Source: Lithodes maja (taxonomy: Eukaryota > Arthropoda > Malacostraca > Decapoda > Lithodidae). Taken from it: DNA of 64,000 nt. Below are positions 1 through 10,370 of this stretch, in pieces (positions within the stretch are counted from its first letter, which is position 1; each line of letters begins with the position of its first letter). The notes below the pieces were generated by a model. That model worked only from the letters and a program-made list of their open reading frames with translations. It searched no databases and was not told the DNA's origin. The stretch lies in contig JBAKBP010006586.1 of assembly GCA_037953745.1 (NCBI GenBank), positions 1 through 64,000 of the forward strand, given 5' to 3'. The translations under genes and the position numbers were made by a program.

Positions 1-134
1 AGAAGTCAGGTTTATCCAAAGTATCACCTTGAACTTATACCTTATATATAATGAGTTCCAAGATTAATATGCACAATTTTAGAATGTGTAGGGCACTCGC
101 ACTTCACATGAAGTCAATGTTATATTCCAGCCCC

Positions 135-617
135 TTAACCTCTGAAGTGCGCACGGGGGTAAATGAAAACCTCCCCCTGTGCTGACGTATTTGAGGTTTT
201 TCGTCACTAAAATATTCATTGTACCATTAATAGCATTAATAATTATCCATATGCGCCTATTATGGGTTGATTATAAAGGTATTAACCTGAAACAACAATA
301 AAACGAGTGAAAACAGCGTTTGGATGGTCAAAATCGGAGATATAGCCCGCGAGTTGTATAATCTATGGGTGAGGCAAACTCCTTTCCCGCCAATTTCCCC
401 CAAGGCCACTGAGACACAGTCGATCGATACTCTCTCTCTCTCTCTTGCACTCGATGGCCATCAGTGATGACAACACCCTGCTTGCAACTCGCTAATGTTA
501 GCACGAAAATATACCTCAGAATAAGGGAATAATAGGGAAAATAGGTGATAACAGAGGAATAGGAGGAAAGTGGGGAAGGAGGGGAGGTAGAGGACTGAGA
601 TTTTGCATGGCCCAGGG

Positions 618-661
<44 letters not shown>

Positions 662-777
662 AAAAATAATTTTTTTTTCGATGTAAAAAGTTGATTTTTA
701 GTTTTACTTACTCCAGAGAGTCTTCCCGCAGTCCGCCGGCCGAACTCTAAAGAGTCTTCCCGCAGTTCCCGGGTTAA
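135..777 (-). mobile_element. TTAACCC MITE, family B copy 1
   Basis: The segment is bounded by TTAA at 135-138 and 774-777. Read on the minus strand it begins TTAACCCGGGAACTGCGGG and the other end begins TTAACCTCTGAAGTGCGC, an imperfect terminal inverted repeat. The body matches copies at 10843-11414 and 30215-31061. Near the right end the word GAGTCTTCCCGCAGT occurs twice within about 60 bp, a duplicated subterminal module. TTAA target sites and CCC tips are known for piggyBac-type elements. No transposase is present, so it would be non-autonomous. The 97-codon open frame inside it is part of the repeat and is not treated as a gene. Confidence 0.75.
620..659. repeat. poly(A) tract inside family B MITE
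   Basis: This is an uninterrupted run of 40 A. The corresponding place in the copies at 10.9 kb and 30.56 kb carries a poly(T) run in the opposite orientation, so the tract belongs to the element and is not a retrotransposon tail. Confidence 0.9.
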
Positions 778-1846
778 TTCACTCTATTTTTCCACAAATA
801 TATCGGTAAATAACAGCTAACACATTTCCAAGTGTTCCACAGTTGATTGGCGGCAAGCTAATTTGACGTCATCATTGGATTATTCTCGGAAACACCACAA
901 TGGAAAACATCGCTGATATTAGTTCGTTGTTTTCCATTGATCCAACCACATAAATACCCCTGAAAAACCAATAATTCATCATAAAATCGTACTAATTTAT
1001 AGCTTACCTTATGCCTCAAGGTCTTGCGCTCTTTGTCAAACACATAAAATTGATATTCATTCACTATTTTTAAGAAATTAGAGACCCCATAAAATTAGCA
1101 CATACGAAAAAATATCGTGTATTTTGTGGGAGTTTAATTGGGATCAGATCAGATCAGAAAACTAACATTCAAACTTAAATTAATATTTTACATTATTCAT
1201 TTCAGTGAAATTCAGTCAATATATTAAACACATGGAGTAGTTTAGTTAATATATACATAGTTTTAGATAAATACCTATTATTATCCTTTAATCTACATAT
1301 TATTGAGCATTCGAGTGCCAATAAAATTACGGTAGTTGTGTTCGTCTTGACTCAGCCTTCGGCGCAATATAACATCGGAGTGTAGGGGTACATTGGTTGT
1401 TTGTTTGTTTGTTTGTTTTAGCGGACTCTCCCATCTAGGAGTTCGTTCTATGAACGATGGCTGTTTCCTTATTGTAATATATATTTGTTATATTGGTGCT
1501 AAAGTCAGTCACCTCATCCGAACCGAACAAGTTGTGTTTTCACAGTGTAAACAAATAGCTTTCATGACTTGAGCTCTGGATTTATCCGTCTATATTTACA
1601 TTAGTAGCTGCATTTGGACTTCAATACAGGTGATATATAATAGTTCTAAGATCATAGCCAATGTAGAGTACAGTGTAGAGCAAAGCAACTATCGTTTGAT
1701 GAGTGTAATGTAGAAATAGAATGGCAGGTTTAGCGGGGCTCCCGGCCGCCCCGGGAGTCACAGGCTCTTAGCCAATTTCAGTATCAATATTTTTTTCAGA
1801 TGTTAGGTTCGGGATCACGAAGAAAATGGGCGAATTTTGGCACACT
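778..1846. other. AT-rich non-coding stretch
   Basis: I see no supported gene. It contains a short (GTTT)n microsatellite at about 1395-1419 and otherwise AT-rich unique-looking sequence. Confidence 0.6.
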
Positions 1847-1960
1847 GCCTGAGGAAGGCCATGGCCACGATCGGGCTTTCCCACAGAGCTCTCATTGAGT
1901 GTAGGTTGTGTTGTTGGCGTAAGTGGTTGTGTGAAATGCAGTCTTCTATGATGTGTTTAA
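1847..1960 (-). pseudogene. LINE-A 3' fragment, left half of a split copy
   Basis: The sequence matches the LINE-A 3' coding end seen at 17040-17135 (plus) and 38680-38790 (minus), covering the codons after the C-terminal zinc knuckle. It stops at 1960 exactly where a CR1-like element begins, and the match resumes at 6379. The extreme 3' end and AAC tail are missing. It is a dead fragment, and its value is as the empty-site reference for the nested insertion. Confidence 0.8.
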
Positions 1961-1980
1961 TTCTTACAGTTTCTTACAGT
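1961..1980 (-). repeat. 3'-terminal tandem repeat of CR1-A
   Basis: Two exact 10-bp units, ACTGTAAGAA on the minus strand, end the element. Short tandem repeats in place of poly(A) are a known CR1 trait used in target-primed reverse transcription. Confidence 0.8.
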
Positions 1981-2002
1981 AGATCCTCTGGAAAAAGGCA
2001 AA

Positions 2003-5002
2003 CTATGCCTGTGTATCCAGCTCAGTACCAGTACTTGCACTGCTGCGGTCATTCACAGTGTTGGCGGCGGCGGCAGCAGACGCAACATTTTTACTATTCT
2101 GTATTTTTGTTTTATAATCAAACTTCAAATCTTGTCTTCCCCATGCTTTATCAAGATTACTTTCAAACTCCCTTATTGATTCGGAATCGACTACATACTG
2201 GGGCATTGCGTTCCACTCATTTACCACTCTATCACAAAATGAGTTCTTTGCCTTCTCAAGCCTATTTCTTTCTTTGTAAATTTTCTTAGAGTGTCCTCTC
2301 GTTCTTGTTCCCTCCCTCATCAAGAAGATACCTTCACACACATCCTCATCGTACTTTCCTGACACTATCTTAAAAGTCTCTATCATATCCCCTCTCTTTC
2401 TCCTATATGCCAGTGTCGGAAGCCCCAGTGTCCTCAACCTCTGTTCATAGCCCGCGTTCTTCAACGTTGGTACCAGCTTGCTAGCTCTCCTCTGCACTTT
2501 CTCCACTGCTTCTATATCCTTTACCATATATGGAGCCCACACCTGGTTCGCATATTCCAGGTGCGGCCTAACCAGCGCTGTATAGAGATTCATGAAGATT
2601 TCTTCGTCAAGTGACACAAATGTCCTCCTCATCAGCCCTACAATTCTATTGGCTTTGTTTATCTTTTCCGCTAAATGTTCTGAGAAATTTAACTTATTGT
2701 CTATCACTACTCCTATATCCTTTTCTGCACTCACTTCCTCCATCGCTTCATACATACTGTATCCTACCTTGTCTATCTTGCTGGTCCCAATCCGCATGTA
2801 CTTGCATTTTTTTGGATGAAAAGGCATTAACCAATGCTCAGACCATCCCTTCATGTCCTCCACATCTCCTTGAAGCAAACCCATATCTTCCTTACTCCTC
2901 ACTCTTCTATACAGTTTAGTGTCATCCGCATACAGGTATACCTCACTTCCATTAGTTATAACTTCAGGCAAGTCGTTGATAAATATAACGAACAACAGTG
3001 GTCCCAACACAGATCCCTGAGGTACCCCACTTGTAATTTCCCTCCACCCCGAGCCTATTCCATTCACCAGTACCCTCTGTCTCCGATCTTTCAGGAAGGC
3101 TTCTATCCATTTCACACATTTCTCCCCTATATTATAGCTTCTAACTTTCTCTATTAACCTTTTATGTGGGACCTTATCGAAGGCCTTCATAAAATCGCAA
3201 TATACCACGTCTATTACATCACCATCTTCTAGAATTTGCATCCAATCATCTACCACCTTTATTAGCTGTAGTACCGTCGACCTCCCCGGCAAGAATCCGA
3301 ACTGTCTCCCACTGAAAAGTTGGTTTGACTTCATATGATCCATTATTCCTTCTCTAATTACCGTTTCCATTAGTTTACACACAACACTTGTCAAACTGAC
3401 TGGTCTATAATTCCCTGGGTCATTTCTCTTTCCCTTCTTAAATATAGCTGTTATGTTCGCCTCTCTCCAGTCCATCGGGATTTGTCCTGTATTAAACGAT
3501 ACCTCAAATAACATTTTCAATGGCTCTACTAACATCTCCCCTCCTTCCTTTATGATTCTTGGGTGTATCCCATCCGGTCCCGGTGACTTACTTCTGTTCA
3601 TTTTTTCTATAGCCCTTCTTATTCTAGCATGGGAAAACTCTATTAGTTCTAGTGCCGGTGCCTGTTTGATGGGAATAGTAGGCACTGCATCCTCCGACTC
3701 TACTGTTAGTACCCCCCCAAAGTATTTCCCCAGCACCTCTGCTTTCTCCTTATCAGTCTCCGCTCTACTCCCATCATTCAACCCCCCTACCAGCTCTGGG
3801 ATCCCTACTCTTCTTGTTAACTTTTCCTGAATGTACTTCCAGAATATTTTTGGATTATCCTTCACATTTCTAGCTATCTCTCTCTCCCTCTCCTTCACCC
3901 CCCTCCTTGTTTCCCACCTTATTTTATTGTTTATTTGTCTGCGTTCCAGATCCACTTCCTTAGCCTCTATACTAGTCCCCCTGTTCTTTTTTAACAATTT
4001 TAATCTTTCCCACAATCGTTTCTTTCTTCTAATCAATATCCAAAGCTTTCTTTTCATTGGCAATTCTGGGTTAGTTCTTTTCCTCAATTTTGTTTTATCC
4101 TTATATTCCCTTACTGGTACACTTTTGGATACAGCATTCTCCAGTTTGGCTCTAATTTTCCTCCACATTCCTTCAGCGTCTTCACCGTTCAAGTATTCCC
4201 CCCAGTCAATGTCCAAACACCGTCTCAGCAGCTCATAATCTGCTCTATCATACATGTATATTTTTCTATTGCTTCTATTATCCCTCTCTGATTTAATGTT
4301 ACAACTAAAGCTTATACAGGCATGGTCACTACGACCTATAGGGCTATCCACATTAACATGTTCCACTATATCCTCTTCATTGCTAAAAATCAAATCAAGT
4401 ACACTCCCCTGTGTCCCATCTCTATGTCTTGTCATCTCTACAATATGTTGCGTTAAAAAACAATCTCTCACTTTCTCTATAAACTTATTTTCCATGCTAC
4501 CCTGTCCCGCTGGAGTAGTACAATTTGCCCAGTTAATCCTTGGCAAATTGAAATCTCCAATCAAAATTTTATATTTGTTCTCTCTATTATCTATCTCCTC
4601 CATTGCTTTCAGTAGGTTATCATCCTCTCCCCTGCTATTATTTGGGCTTCTATATATAGAGGCAATTAGAATTGATCCTCTTACACATTTTACTTCAATA
4701 CACAAATACTCACAATACTGCTGTCTCATATCCACCTCATTAACCTTGAGCTCTTTTCTTACATAAATAAACAGTCCTCTTCCAACCTCTGCTCTAATAG
4801 CATTTCTCTCATATAACTCAAAACCCTCCAAACTATATTTCACCAGTTCCCTTTCAATTCTAACATTTTTTGGTCTTACTTCCTGTAGGGCTATGACATC
4901 AGGTTTTTCCTCTTCATCCTTCAACCTACATATCAGTTCTCTTTTCTTGTCCTGGGTAAACACATCCACATTACTAAACATAATCCTTAATCCATCTACC
5001 AT
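2003..5002 (-). CDS. CR1-A ORF2: EEP endonuclease and reverse transcriptase, intact frame
   Basis: The frame is open from 5191 down to 2003 (1,062 codons). I place the start at the ATG at 5002 (residue 64 of the open frame) because it lies 42 nt past the ORF1 stop and directly before the endonuclease. Residue numbers below are for the long frame. The endonuclease shows LQEV (E104), GDFN (212-215) and SDH (288-290). The RT shows SPGPDGIHP (about 536), SGVPQGSVLGP (about 721) and the catalytic YADD (754-757). A thumb and C-terminal region follow, with no RNase H. The product would nick target DNA and reverse-transcribe the element RNA. No stop or frameshift is visible in 1,000 codons, which suggests a recent insertion, although ORF1 is broken. 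Frames on the opposite strand are shadows. Confidence 0.85.
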   Translation of the reverse strand: MVDGLRIMFSNVDVFTQDKKRELICRLKDEEEKPDVIALQEVRPKNVRIERELVKYSLEGFELYERNAIRAEVGRGLFIYVRKELKVNEVDMRQQYCEYLCIEVKCVRGSILIASIYRSPNNSRGEDDNLLKAMEEIDNRENKYKILIGDFNLPRINWANCTTPAGQGSMENKFIEKVRDCFLTQHIVEMTRHRDGTQGSVLDLIFSNEEDIVEHVNVDSPIGRSDHACISFSCNIKSERDNRSNRKIYMYDRADYELLRRCLDIDWGEYLNGEDAEGMWRKIRAKLENAVSKSVPVREYKDKTKLRKRTNPELPMKRKLWILIRRKKRLWERLKLLKKNRGTSIEAKEVDLERRQINNKIRWETRRGVKEREREIARNVKDNPKIFWKYIQEKLTRRVGIPELVGGLNDGSRAETDKEKAEVLGKYFGGVLTVESEDAVPTIPIKQAPALELIEFSHARIRRAIEKMNRSKSPGPDGIHPRIIKEGGEMLVEPLKMLFEVSFNTGQIPMDWREANITAIFKKGKRNDPGNYRPVSLTSVVCKLMETVIREGIMDHMKSNQLFSGRQFGFLPGRSTVLQLIKVVDDWMQILEDGDVIDVVYCDFMKAFDKVPHKRLIEKVRSYNIGEKCVKWIEAFLKDRRQRVLVNGIGSGWREITSGVPQGSVLGPLLFVIFINDLPEVITNGSEVYLYADDTKLYRRVRSKEDMGLLQGDVEDMKGWSEHWLMPFHPKKCKYMRIGTSKIDKVGYSMYEAMEEVSAEKDIGVVIDNKLNFSEHLAEKINKANRIVGLMRRTFVSLDEEIFMNLYTALVRPHLEYANQVWAPYMVKDIEAVEKVQRRASKLVPTLKNAGYEQRLRTLGLPTLAYRRKRGDMIETFKIVSGKYDEDVCEGIFLMREGTRTRGHSKKIYKERNRLEKAKNSFCDRVVNEWNAMPQYVVDSESIREFESNLDKAWGRQDLKFDYKTKIQNSKNVASAAAAANTVNDRSSASTGTELDTQA

Positions 5003-5043
5003 TCCTTCATCAATTACACCATCCCGCTCCTCCAGTCCGTACC

Positions 5044-6139
5044 CTACACCCCTGTTAGCACTACTGGGTCTGCCTCTTTGTCTCCTGTCTCCCCCTGTAA
5101 CACCTCCACCCCGTTCTCCTCCTCCGTCACAACTCCCATCACATTCTCTCCCCTCCCTGATCTCCCCCTCCCTTCTACTCTTATAAACCACTTCCTCACT
5201 TTTCCGTCCCTCACTCTCCAGTAAAAATTTCTCTTATCCTCCTCATCCAACTTTCCATTATTTTCATCAGCCTTTTCTTGTAATTCCTTAATTTTTTTCC
5301 TTTGTTCTATACTCAAATCCTTCTTTAGTCTTATGTGTTTCAGTTTATCATTTGTATTTAGCCTCCAACTAAAATTTGTCACAGTCTCCGCCACTACCCT
5401 AGTTTTAAACTGTACCCTTATAGGTCTCATCTCTCCCCTTTTATATCTACCTATCCTACTGACCTCCTCCACCTGCCCTTCCCATCCATATTCGTCCTCA
5501 TCCACACCTTTCAAGACCTCCTTCACTGTCTCCATATCCCTCACTTTTCTCACTCACTCCATTATCATTCATATGAGTCTCTATATCTCCATACAAGATT
5601 ACACCCCTATCCCTGTCCATGGCCTCCCTCACGACACTCTCCTTGTTCTTCATGACCCCTACAACTGCACTCTCAAAACTTTTTTTGGTCATATTCATTT
5701 CTTCCTTTTGCTCTTTCATAATATCCTCCAAATCCTGGACTTTTTGTTTACCTACCACCGTCCATGCAGTCGACTCCTTTACTTCCGTGAAACGTCCTTC
5801 GTATTCCTTCAGCTGCTCCTTCAATGCCATATTCTCTGCTCCCAGTTCATCTACCCTTTTCAATACCATATCTAGGCTCTCATTAACTGCCAAAATAGGC
5901 CTGTATTCACTTCCTTCGCTAGGCCTATTCCCTTCCCCACCTGTCACACCACACATTACACACAGTGCCTTAACTTTCTCACCAATATCCCCCTTCCATT
6001 TCTCTGTATCACTCATCCACTTTTCCAAATCCTTCACAACAATACTAACCTCTTCTAACTTCTTATCTGTGCTCTTAAATCCCCGAAAACGTTGTAACCT
6101 TCCTTCCGCCTCCGTCATACCCGAAATTCCCTCTGCCAT
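5044..6139 (-). pseudogene. CR1-A ORF1, frameshifted RNA-binding/coiled-coil protein
   Basis: The start ATG is at 6139. The first 213-codon frame (6139-5498) is charged and heptad-like (VDELGAENMALKEQLKEYEG), suggesting a coiled coil. Around 5545-5555 the sense continues in another frame (5553-5044), which holds a basic domain with PIRVQFKTRVVAETV and FYWRVRDGKVRKWFI, similar in style to ORF1 nucleic-acid-binding domains of non-LTR elements. The two frames overlap and together make a plausible ORF1 of about 360 residues ending just before ORF2, so I read a single small indel. Function (RNA chaperone/RNP assembly) is inferred from position and composition. Confidence 0.6.
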
Positions 6140-6378
6140 GTTTGTTTACAAACTCAACAACTCACAACCCTACCGCTGTCCCGTCACTACACACTCTTAT
6201 TACACTATATATCACCCCTCCACCACACCAATATATCCTCCAAACACTTCACTAAATCCTTGCTCTTCTTGTTAGTCCCGTATGCACTCGATATCCGTGA
6301 ATTAAGTGAACATTCCCATAACATATGCCGAAGCCTCAAACTTGCGTCCGCCTTCCGCCATGGTGTGCCGCCAATGGT

Positions 6379-7067
6379 ATGGTATGGGGTGCTGTGTTAC
6401 ATCCCGGGCAGGCGTCGACAACGGAGTCATCCAGTCTCTTCTGATAGCTCAGGAGAGCTGGATGGTGTCCGCATCTCAGCCTGGCCAGGTGGACTCTGTC
6501 CTCGCGAGGGAGGGAGGATTCGGAAGGATGGATTTCGGGAGGTCGTGCATGCAGCTGCGTGTTGTCTGTGAGTGAGTGGATGGATTGGCGAGAGATATGA
6601 GTATGGATGTGCTTCTGGAAGTTGGTTCGGGGTGGGCAGGGAGGGAGAGAGGACAATAATTGTGTGTGATACCGTGTGCTGGGTGTTGTTTTGATATTTC
6701 TTGGTGTCTGTGGGTGTGTTGCCATGTAGTTTAGTGGGTGGTCTTGGTTCGTGGAGGCTGCTGCCAGGAATTGAGTGCCTCTCATGTCCAGATGGTTTTT
6801 GACTTTGAGGATTTTGGTTTCTTGATGTAGATGATCTGTGGGTGTAGTAGCTGTGCAGCCTGTAATGATCTTCAGGGCTTTGTTTTGAATAGTCTGTAAG
6901 GTCTTATGATGTGTTTCAGCTAGGTTAGAAGCCCAGGTTGGGCTTGCGTATTCCATTACTGATCTTATGTATTGTTTATATACTGTGGTGGTAGTTTCTT
7001 TGTTGTGTCCAAATTTTGTGTGAGCAAGTGACCTGAGGGCGTTAAGTCTGGGTGTCAGTTTCTTTTT
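6379..7067 (-). pseudogene. LINE-A RT C-terminal fragment, right half of split copy
   Basis: The minus-strand translation matches the LINE-A copy at 16330-17010 almost residue for residue: LTPRLNALRSLAHTKFGHN, then the C-terminal knuckle CPGCNTAPHTI. It is interrupted by CR1-A at its 3' side and truncated at about 7067 on its 5' side, where unrelated TAGGCTATA sequence begins. This region is the RT thumb and the C-terminal CxxC...H...C zinc knuckle typical of Jockey/R1-type LINEs. No function is expected. Confidence 0.85.
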
Positions 7068-7360
7068 CGGGTAGGCTATATAGGCTATCAAGGAAACCGA
7101 CCACCTTTTATTTAGTGATTTTTTTTTTTTTTTTTAGCTAGCCTAGGCCTAGGCTAGCCTAGTTTTCATCATCATAGGCTACAGTGGTTATCATTAATTA
7201 GAATCTTCGGAAAAATAGTTTTCAATTACTTTGAAAAAGTTAATATTTACCTCCTTTTAAAGCTGAAGATTGCGGAGTAGCCTAAATACCATAGACTTCA
7301 TTAAAGCTTTTTTTGGCGACCGTCAACCTTTTATTAATCAAACGCCAAACCAGCGGGGGT

Positions 7361-7392
7361 GTGGGGGCGGCAGCCCCCACCTAATATACTAG
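7361..7392 (+). repeat. GC-rich hairpin followed by CTAG (copy 1 of at least 4)
   Basis: An 8-bp perfect stem GTGGGGGC/GCCCCCAC with loop GGCA (7361-7380) is followed 8 nt later by CTAG. Further copies are at 7739-7772 (spacer 10), 8808-8839 (loop AGCA, spacer 8) and 22696-22714 (one C missing, no CTAG). A hairpin a few bases before CTRR is the 3'-end signature of Helitrons, which I offer as a hypothesis. A related GC hairpin is near 19574 in opposite sense. Confidence 0.5.
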
Positions 7393-7935
7393 GTTAGGCT
7401 AGGTAAGGTTGTTAGGTTAGGCTAATATTACCCCTTATTTTCGTCTTTTACCCCTCAATTTCCCTGTACTTCATAGCCCTCCCCAGAGTCCCCACTATCG
7501 GGGTCCGTATCTTAAGATTGTTGGATAATGGGGAAAACGTTTTGATAATCTTCAAGGACACTACATCCGCCTTATTAGAAACAATTTATTAGGGAAAATA
7601 GGCACCAACAGATTCGCCATATAATCTATTTCTCCATATAGTCCGCATGGAGGATTTTCGTTATTGACAAATTGAAAAAATACCCTTTTCACAGAAAAAT
7701 ACACCAAAAATCTGTCAAAGATGTCAAATAGCGGGGGTGTGGGGGCGGCAGCCCCCACCCATAAATTACTAGGATAGGTTAGGTAAGGTTGTTAGGTTAG
7801 GCTAATGTCCTTTCAAAGGGGTATAGGCTAGTAAACACTAGGATAGCTTATACCCAGTCAGAGGTAAGAAGAAGAAGAAGAAGAGTCCGATGTAGTCTCC
7901 TTGAATGCTACCAACGTTTTTTCCGGAGATTCTAA

Positions 7936-8423
7936 TTAACCCTCCAGCCCCGGTTATGTATTATATATATATTCCTCGAAACCCGGGTGTTTTGGCCGAA
8001 AAACGTCTAGGCTAGGCTACCGTATATTCGTTAATCAGACTGCTTCCCGCATTCCCGCGCATCCCCAAGCGTAGCTGTGTTATTTACCTGTAAAATGGCA
8101 TTAAGTAGAGCTCTCTAAGTCAACTGGGTGAGCTGTGATGATGATTTCATTGGAGATAACTTTATGGCCAAACCAGCCACTTTACACCACTTTTCGATAC
8201 TGAACAACAACATACAGGCACACAAGAACAAGCGACGCTCTCCTTCTTGTGGCCGGAGATGCGGAGCGTCGGTCCAGCCGGCTGTTGTTTACATGCGTCG
8301 GACCGACGCCTCGCACAGCAAGCTCACAGGCTGTGACGTCGTGGGTGCATATGAGGCCTTCCGGGTACCTGTTACATGCTTTTTTATGGGCTTACAAGAG
8401 GGCATCCGGGAAGGAAGGGTTAA
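7936..8423 (+). mobile_element. TTAACCC MITE, family D4 copy a (nested)
   Basis: The element is bounded by TTAA at 7936-7939 and 8420-8423. The left tip is TTAACCCTCCAGCCCCGG. It sits inside the right arm of the TA-flanked MITE. The left arm of that MITE preserves the uninterrupted target (CATTAATTAGAATC at about 7188), so removal restores CATTAATTAG with one TTAA. The body to 8332 is nearly identical to the minus-strand copy at 34542-34938, but the last 91 bp differ completely. This 91-bp end holds two related words, GAGGCCTTCCGGG and GAGGGCATCCGGG. The 109-codon frame here is not treated as a gene. Confidence 0.8.
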
Positions 8424-8503
8424 TGACAACCACTGTATAATGATGAAAACTAGCTAAAACCAAACAAGAAAATCACAAAATAAAAGGTGGTCGGTTTCCT
8501 TGA

Positions 8504-9100
8504 TATTTTCCCTTTTTCGTAACGAGGTTGTCAATACGGTACTTTGTCATCGATAGCTCTAAAGATCATATGAAAATGTGTTAAACCCTCTGAAAAACCT
8601 AATATAAAAGTATGGTACTAAAATTTAATTTTCGTAACAAGGTTGTCAATACGGTACTTTCCCGTTATCAATGTACAATCAAGCTGAAGATTGCAGAGTA
8701 AACACCATAGACTTCATCGACTTTTCTTTCACCTTTGTATAATCGACAGTCACTTTTTTTTTTTTTTTTTTTTTTTATTAAGGGATTAGTACTCAACCAG
8801 CGGGGGTGTGGGGGCAGCAGCCCCCACCCATAATACTAGGTTTTGTTAGGTTAGGCTAATGTCTTTTCAAATCACTATCAGGGGGGGGGGGGGAGGCGTG
8901 TCGTGTCTCAACATCGATTGATAGGCCTAATGGGGGAAAATAGGTTTTCCCGAGATTTCTAATTAATTACAAACGCTATATATTGATGCAAATGACCAAT
9001 TTTGTTTATAAAAAACACACGGAAAATTTGTGGTATTAAAATAAAAAAATTCCACCATTTTTTCTAGTTATTAAAAACGTATTCTATGATGTATTATATA
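8504..9100. other. non-coding spacer with hairpin and poly(T)
   Basis: No gene is seen. It holds a poly(T) run (about 8755-8776), the third GC hairpin/CTAG unit (8808-8839), a G run at 8881-8893 and, at its right end, the left half of repeat G (ACGTATTCTATG at about 9077). Confidence 0.6.
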
Positions 9101-9495
9101 CAGTAATAGGCCTTGGTACGATTTTAGTTACTGGACACCTATTTGACAGGTACCGCCAACGATTTAATACATATTTTTTTTCGGTTTCCACGCATCCAAC
9201 ACCAAGCTACACCCTTTTCTGGTGTACGAAACACTAAAAAAGCAATGGGGACACTTTAATAATGATAATATGAGACGAAATATAAAGACAACTCTGTTGC
9301 GTTCGTGGAAGTAGCCTAGCGTCGGTTTGTTTACTTTACGCTCGGAGTGACTTCCCGGTCCCGCCTTGGCGGTCAACTTCAAATGGCTAAGCTTATATAA
9401 CCAGTTGTTGGGTCCATTTTTTTATAAAGACTTGCATTTATAGCCTAGGCCGTGGGATAGCCTACAGGACAGGGTTGAGAGGGGGCTTTGTGGCT

Positions 9496-9547
9496 CCGGG
9501 GGGCAAAGCCCCCCGGGTTTTATAGGGGGGTCCGGGGGCATGCCCCC
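9496..9547. repeat. tandem pair of perfect GC hairpins
   Basis: CCGGGGGGC-AAA-GCCCCCCGG (9496-9516, 9-bp stem) is followed by the 14-bp palindrome GGGGGCATGCCCCC (9534-9547) in otherwise AT-rich DNA. A similar hairpin GAGGGGGG/CCCCCCTC lies at 14259-14279. Function unknown. Confidence 0.7.
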
Positions 9548-10370
9548 CTGGGAATTTTTTGACATTTTAGGGTGTCAGAGAGGGCATTTAGCGACTTTTC
9601 AAGGCCATAAAATGACTCAGATAGGCCTACTGTTAAAAAAATAAAGTGATGCCTATCTAGACAAATTTTGGAAAAAAAAAAAAAAAAAGCCTAATCCTAG
9701 GTCGTTATAGTATGCTTTTCCTACATTCCGTTGCTGATTGTATTGTACCGGTACTTGGGAGTTGGTAAATATAGCCTAATTGAAGAACTTAAAATAATGT
9801 TTATTTTTTGTTTTATTTTTTTATATTAATAGGTTGCTGAGGACAGCAACCCGCAACCCTAGCCGCCTAGCAACCAGCCCAGCAGTAGAAAACTACATGC
9901 CGCCTTAACGTATATTCTAGTTTAATATACTGTAGGCTATATCTATGAACTACAAATGATTAGTATTATTATCCTCCCAGCCTCCCTACAAATACAGGTC
10001 GGAGTCCTACTATCCCGGAAAGCTTTTATCAGTTGCGTTAACGTGTAGCATGCTGTCTTGACATCTGTTGTCAAGAGGTAGGCTACGTTAACTTCGGTAA
10101 GGTAACCTAATCTGGTTGGTACAACCCCATTAGCCTACCCCAAATGTGTAATTTAATTCCCCACTTAGCCCACTATCAAGGTGGTGCTAGCCTAAGTTTG
10201 GGGAAGGATGCAAGAGTCAATTCCTAGCAAATCAATTGTCAAAATTATAGGCCTATACCGGTACTGCACATCATGCCAAAAGTAATCATGAAATCTACAT
10301 CCATAACAGTTGAAAGTGCAATTTTACCCCATTTTTTTTAGAAATCTTTTCCGTCTTCTGATATGCCATA

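Larger units (their letters stand above)
1961..6378 (-). mobile_element. CR1-like non-LTR retrotransposon (CR1-A), near full length
   Basis: A 4.4 kb element on the minus strand is inserted into a LINE-A fragment. It has a 5' UTR (about 6140-6378), ORF1 (broken by one frameshift), an intact ORF2 with endonuclease and reverse transcriptase, and a 3' end of two 10-bp repeats. An EEP endonuclease plus RT without RNase H and with short 3' tandem repeats fits the CR1 group. The clade is my inference from motifs only. The flanking LINE-A sequence rejoins cleanly except for a few duplicated bases (ATGGTAT) at the right junction. Confidence 0.8.
7088..8503. mobile_element. TA-flanked MITE with long terminal inverted repeats
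   Basis: The left end TCAAGGAAACCGACCACC at 7088 is mirrored at 8503, each flanked outside by TA (7086-7087, 8504-8505). The inverted arms extend over about 130 bp once a nested TTAA element is removed. The left arm also has a 21-bp palindromic insertion made of CCTAGG/TAGCC words. A TA duplication suggests a Tc1/mariner-like origin; no transposase is visible. The interior holds two copies of the hairpin GTGGGGGC-GGCA-GCCCCCAC and an (AAG)n run near 7867-7882. Confidence 0.65.

Noticed and set aside
328..621. 97-codon frame, repeated at 11075-11299
   Set aside because: Both lie inside copies of the family B MITE; the frame is not preserved in the third copy and has no domain.
2003..5191. Start of CR1-A ORF2 at 5191
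   Set aside because: The first 63 codons overlap the ORF1 end and are Gly/Arg-rich without domain. The ATG at 5002 directly before the endonuclease is more likely.
2592..6275. Plus-strand frames of 75-218 codons across 2.6-6.3 kb
   Set aside because: They lie opposite the CR1-A ORFs and read as hydrophobic Leu/Ser/Phe-rich shadows.
8128..8457. 109-codon frame, also 34444-34746 minus
   Set aside because: It lies inside the D4 MITE body and ends in different sequence because the terminal cassettes differ; no protein family recognised.
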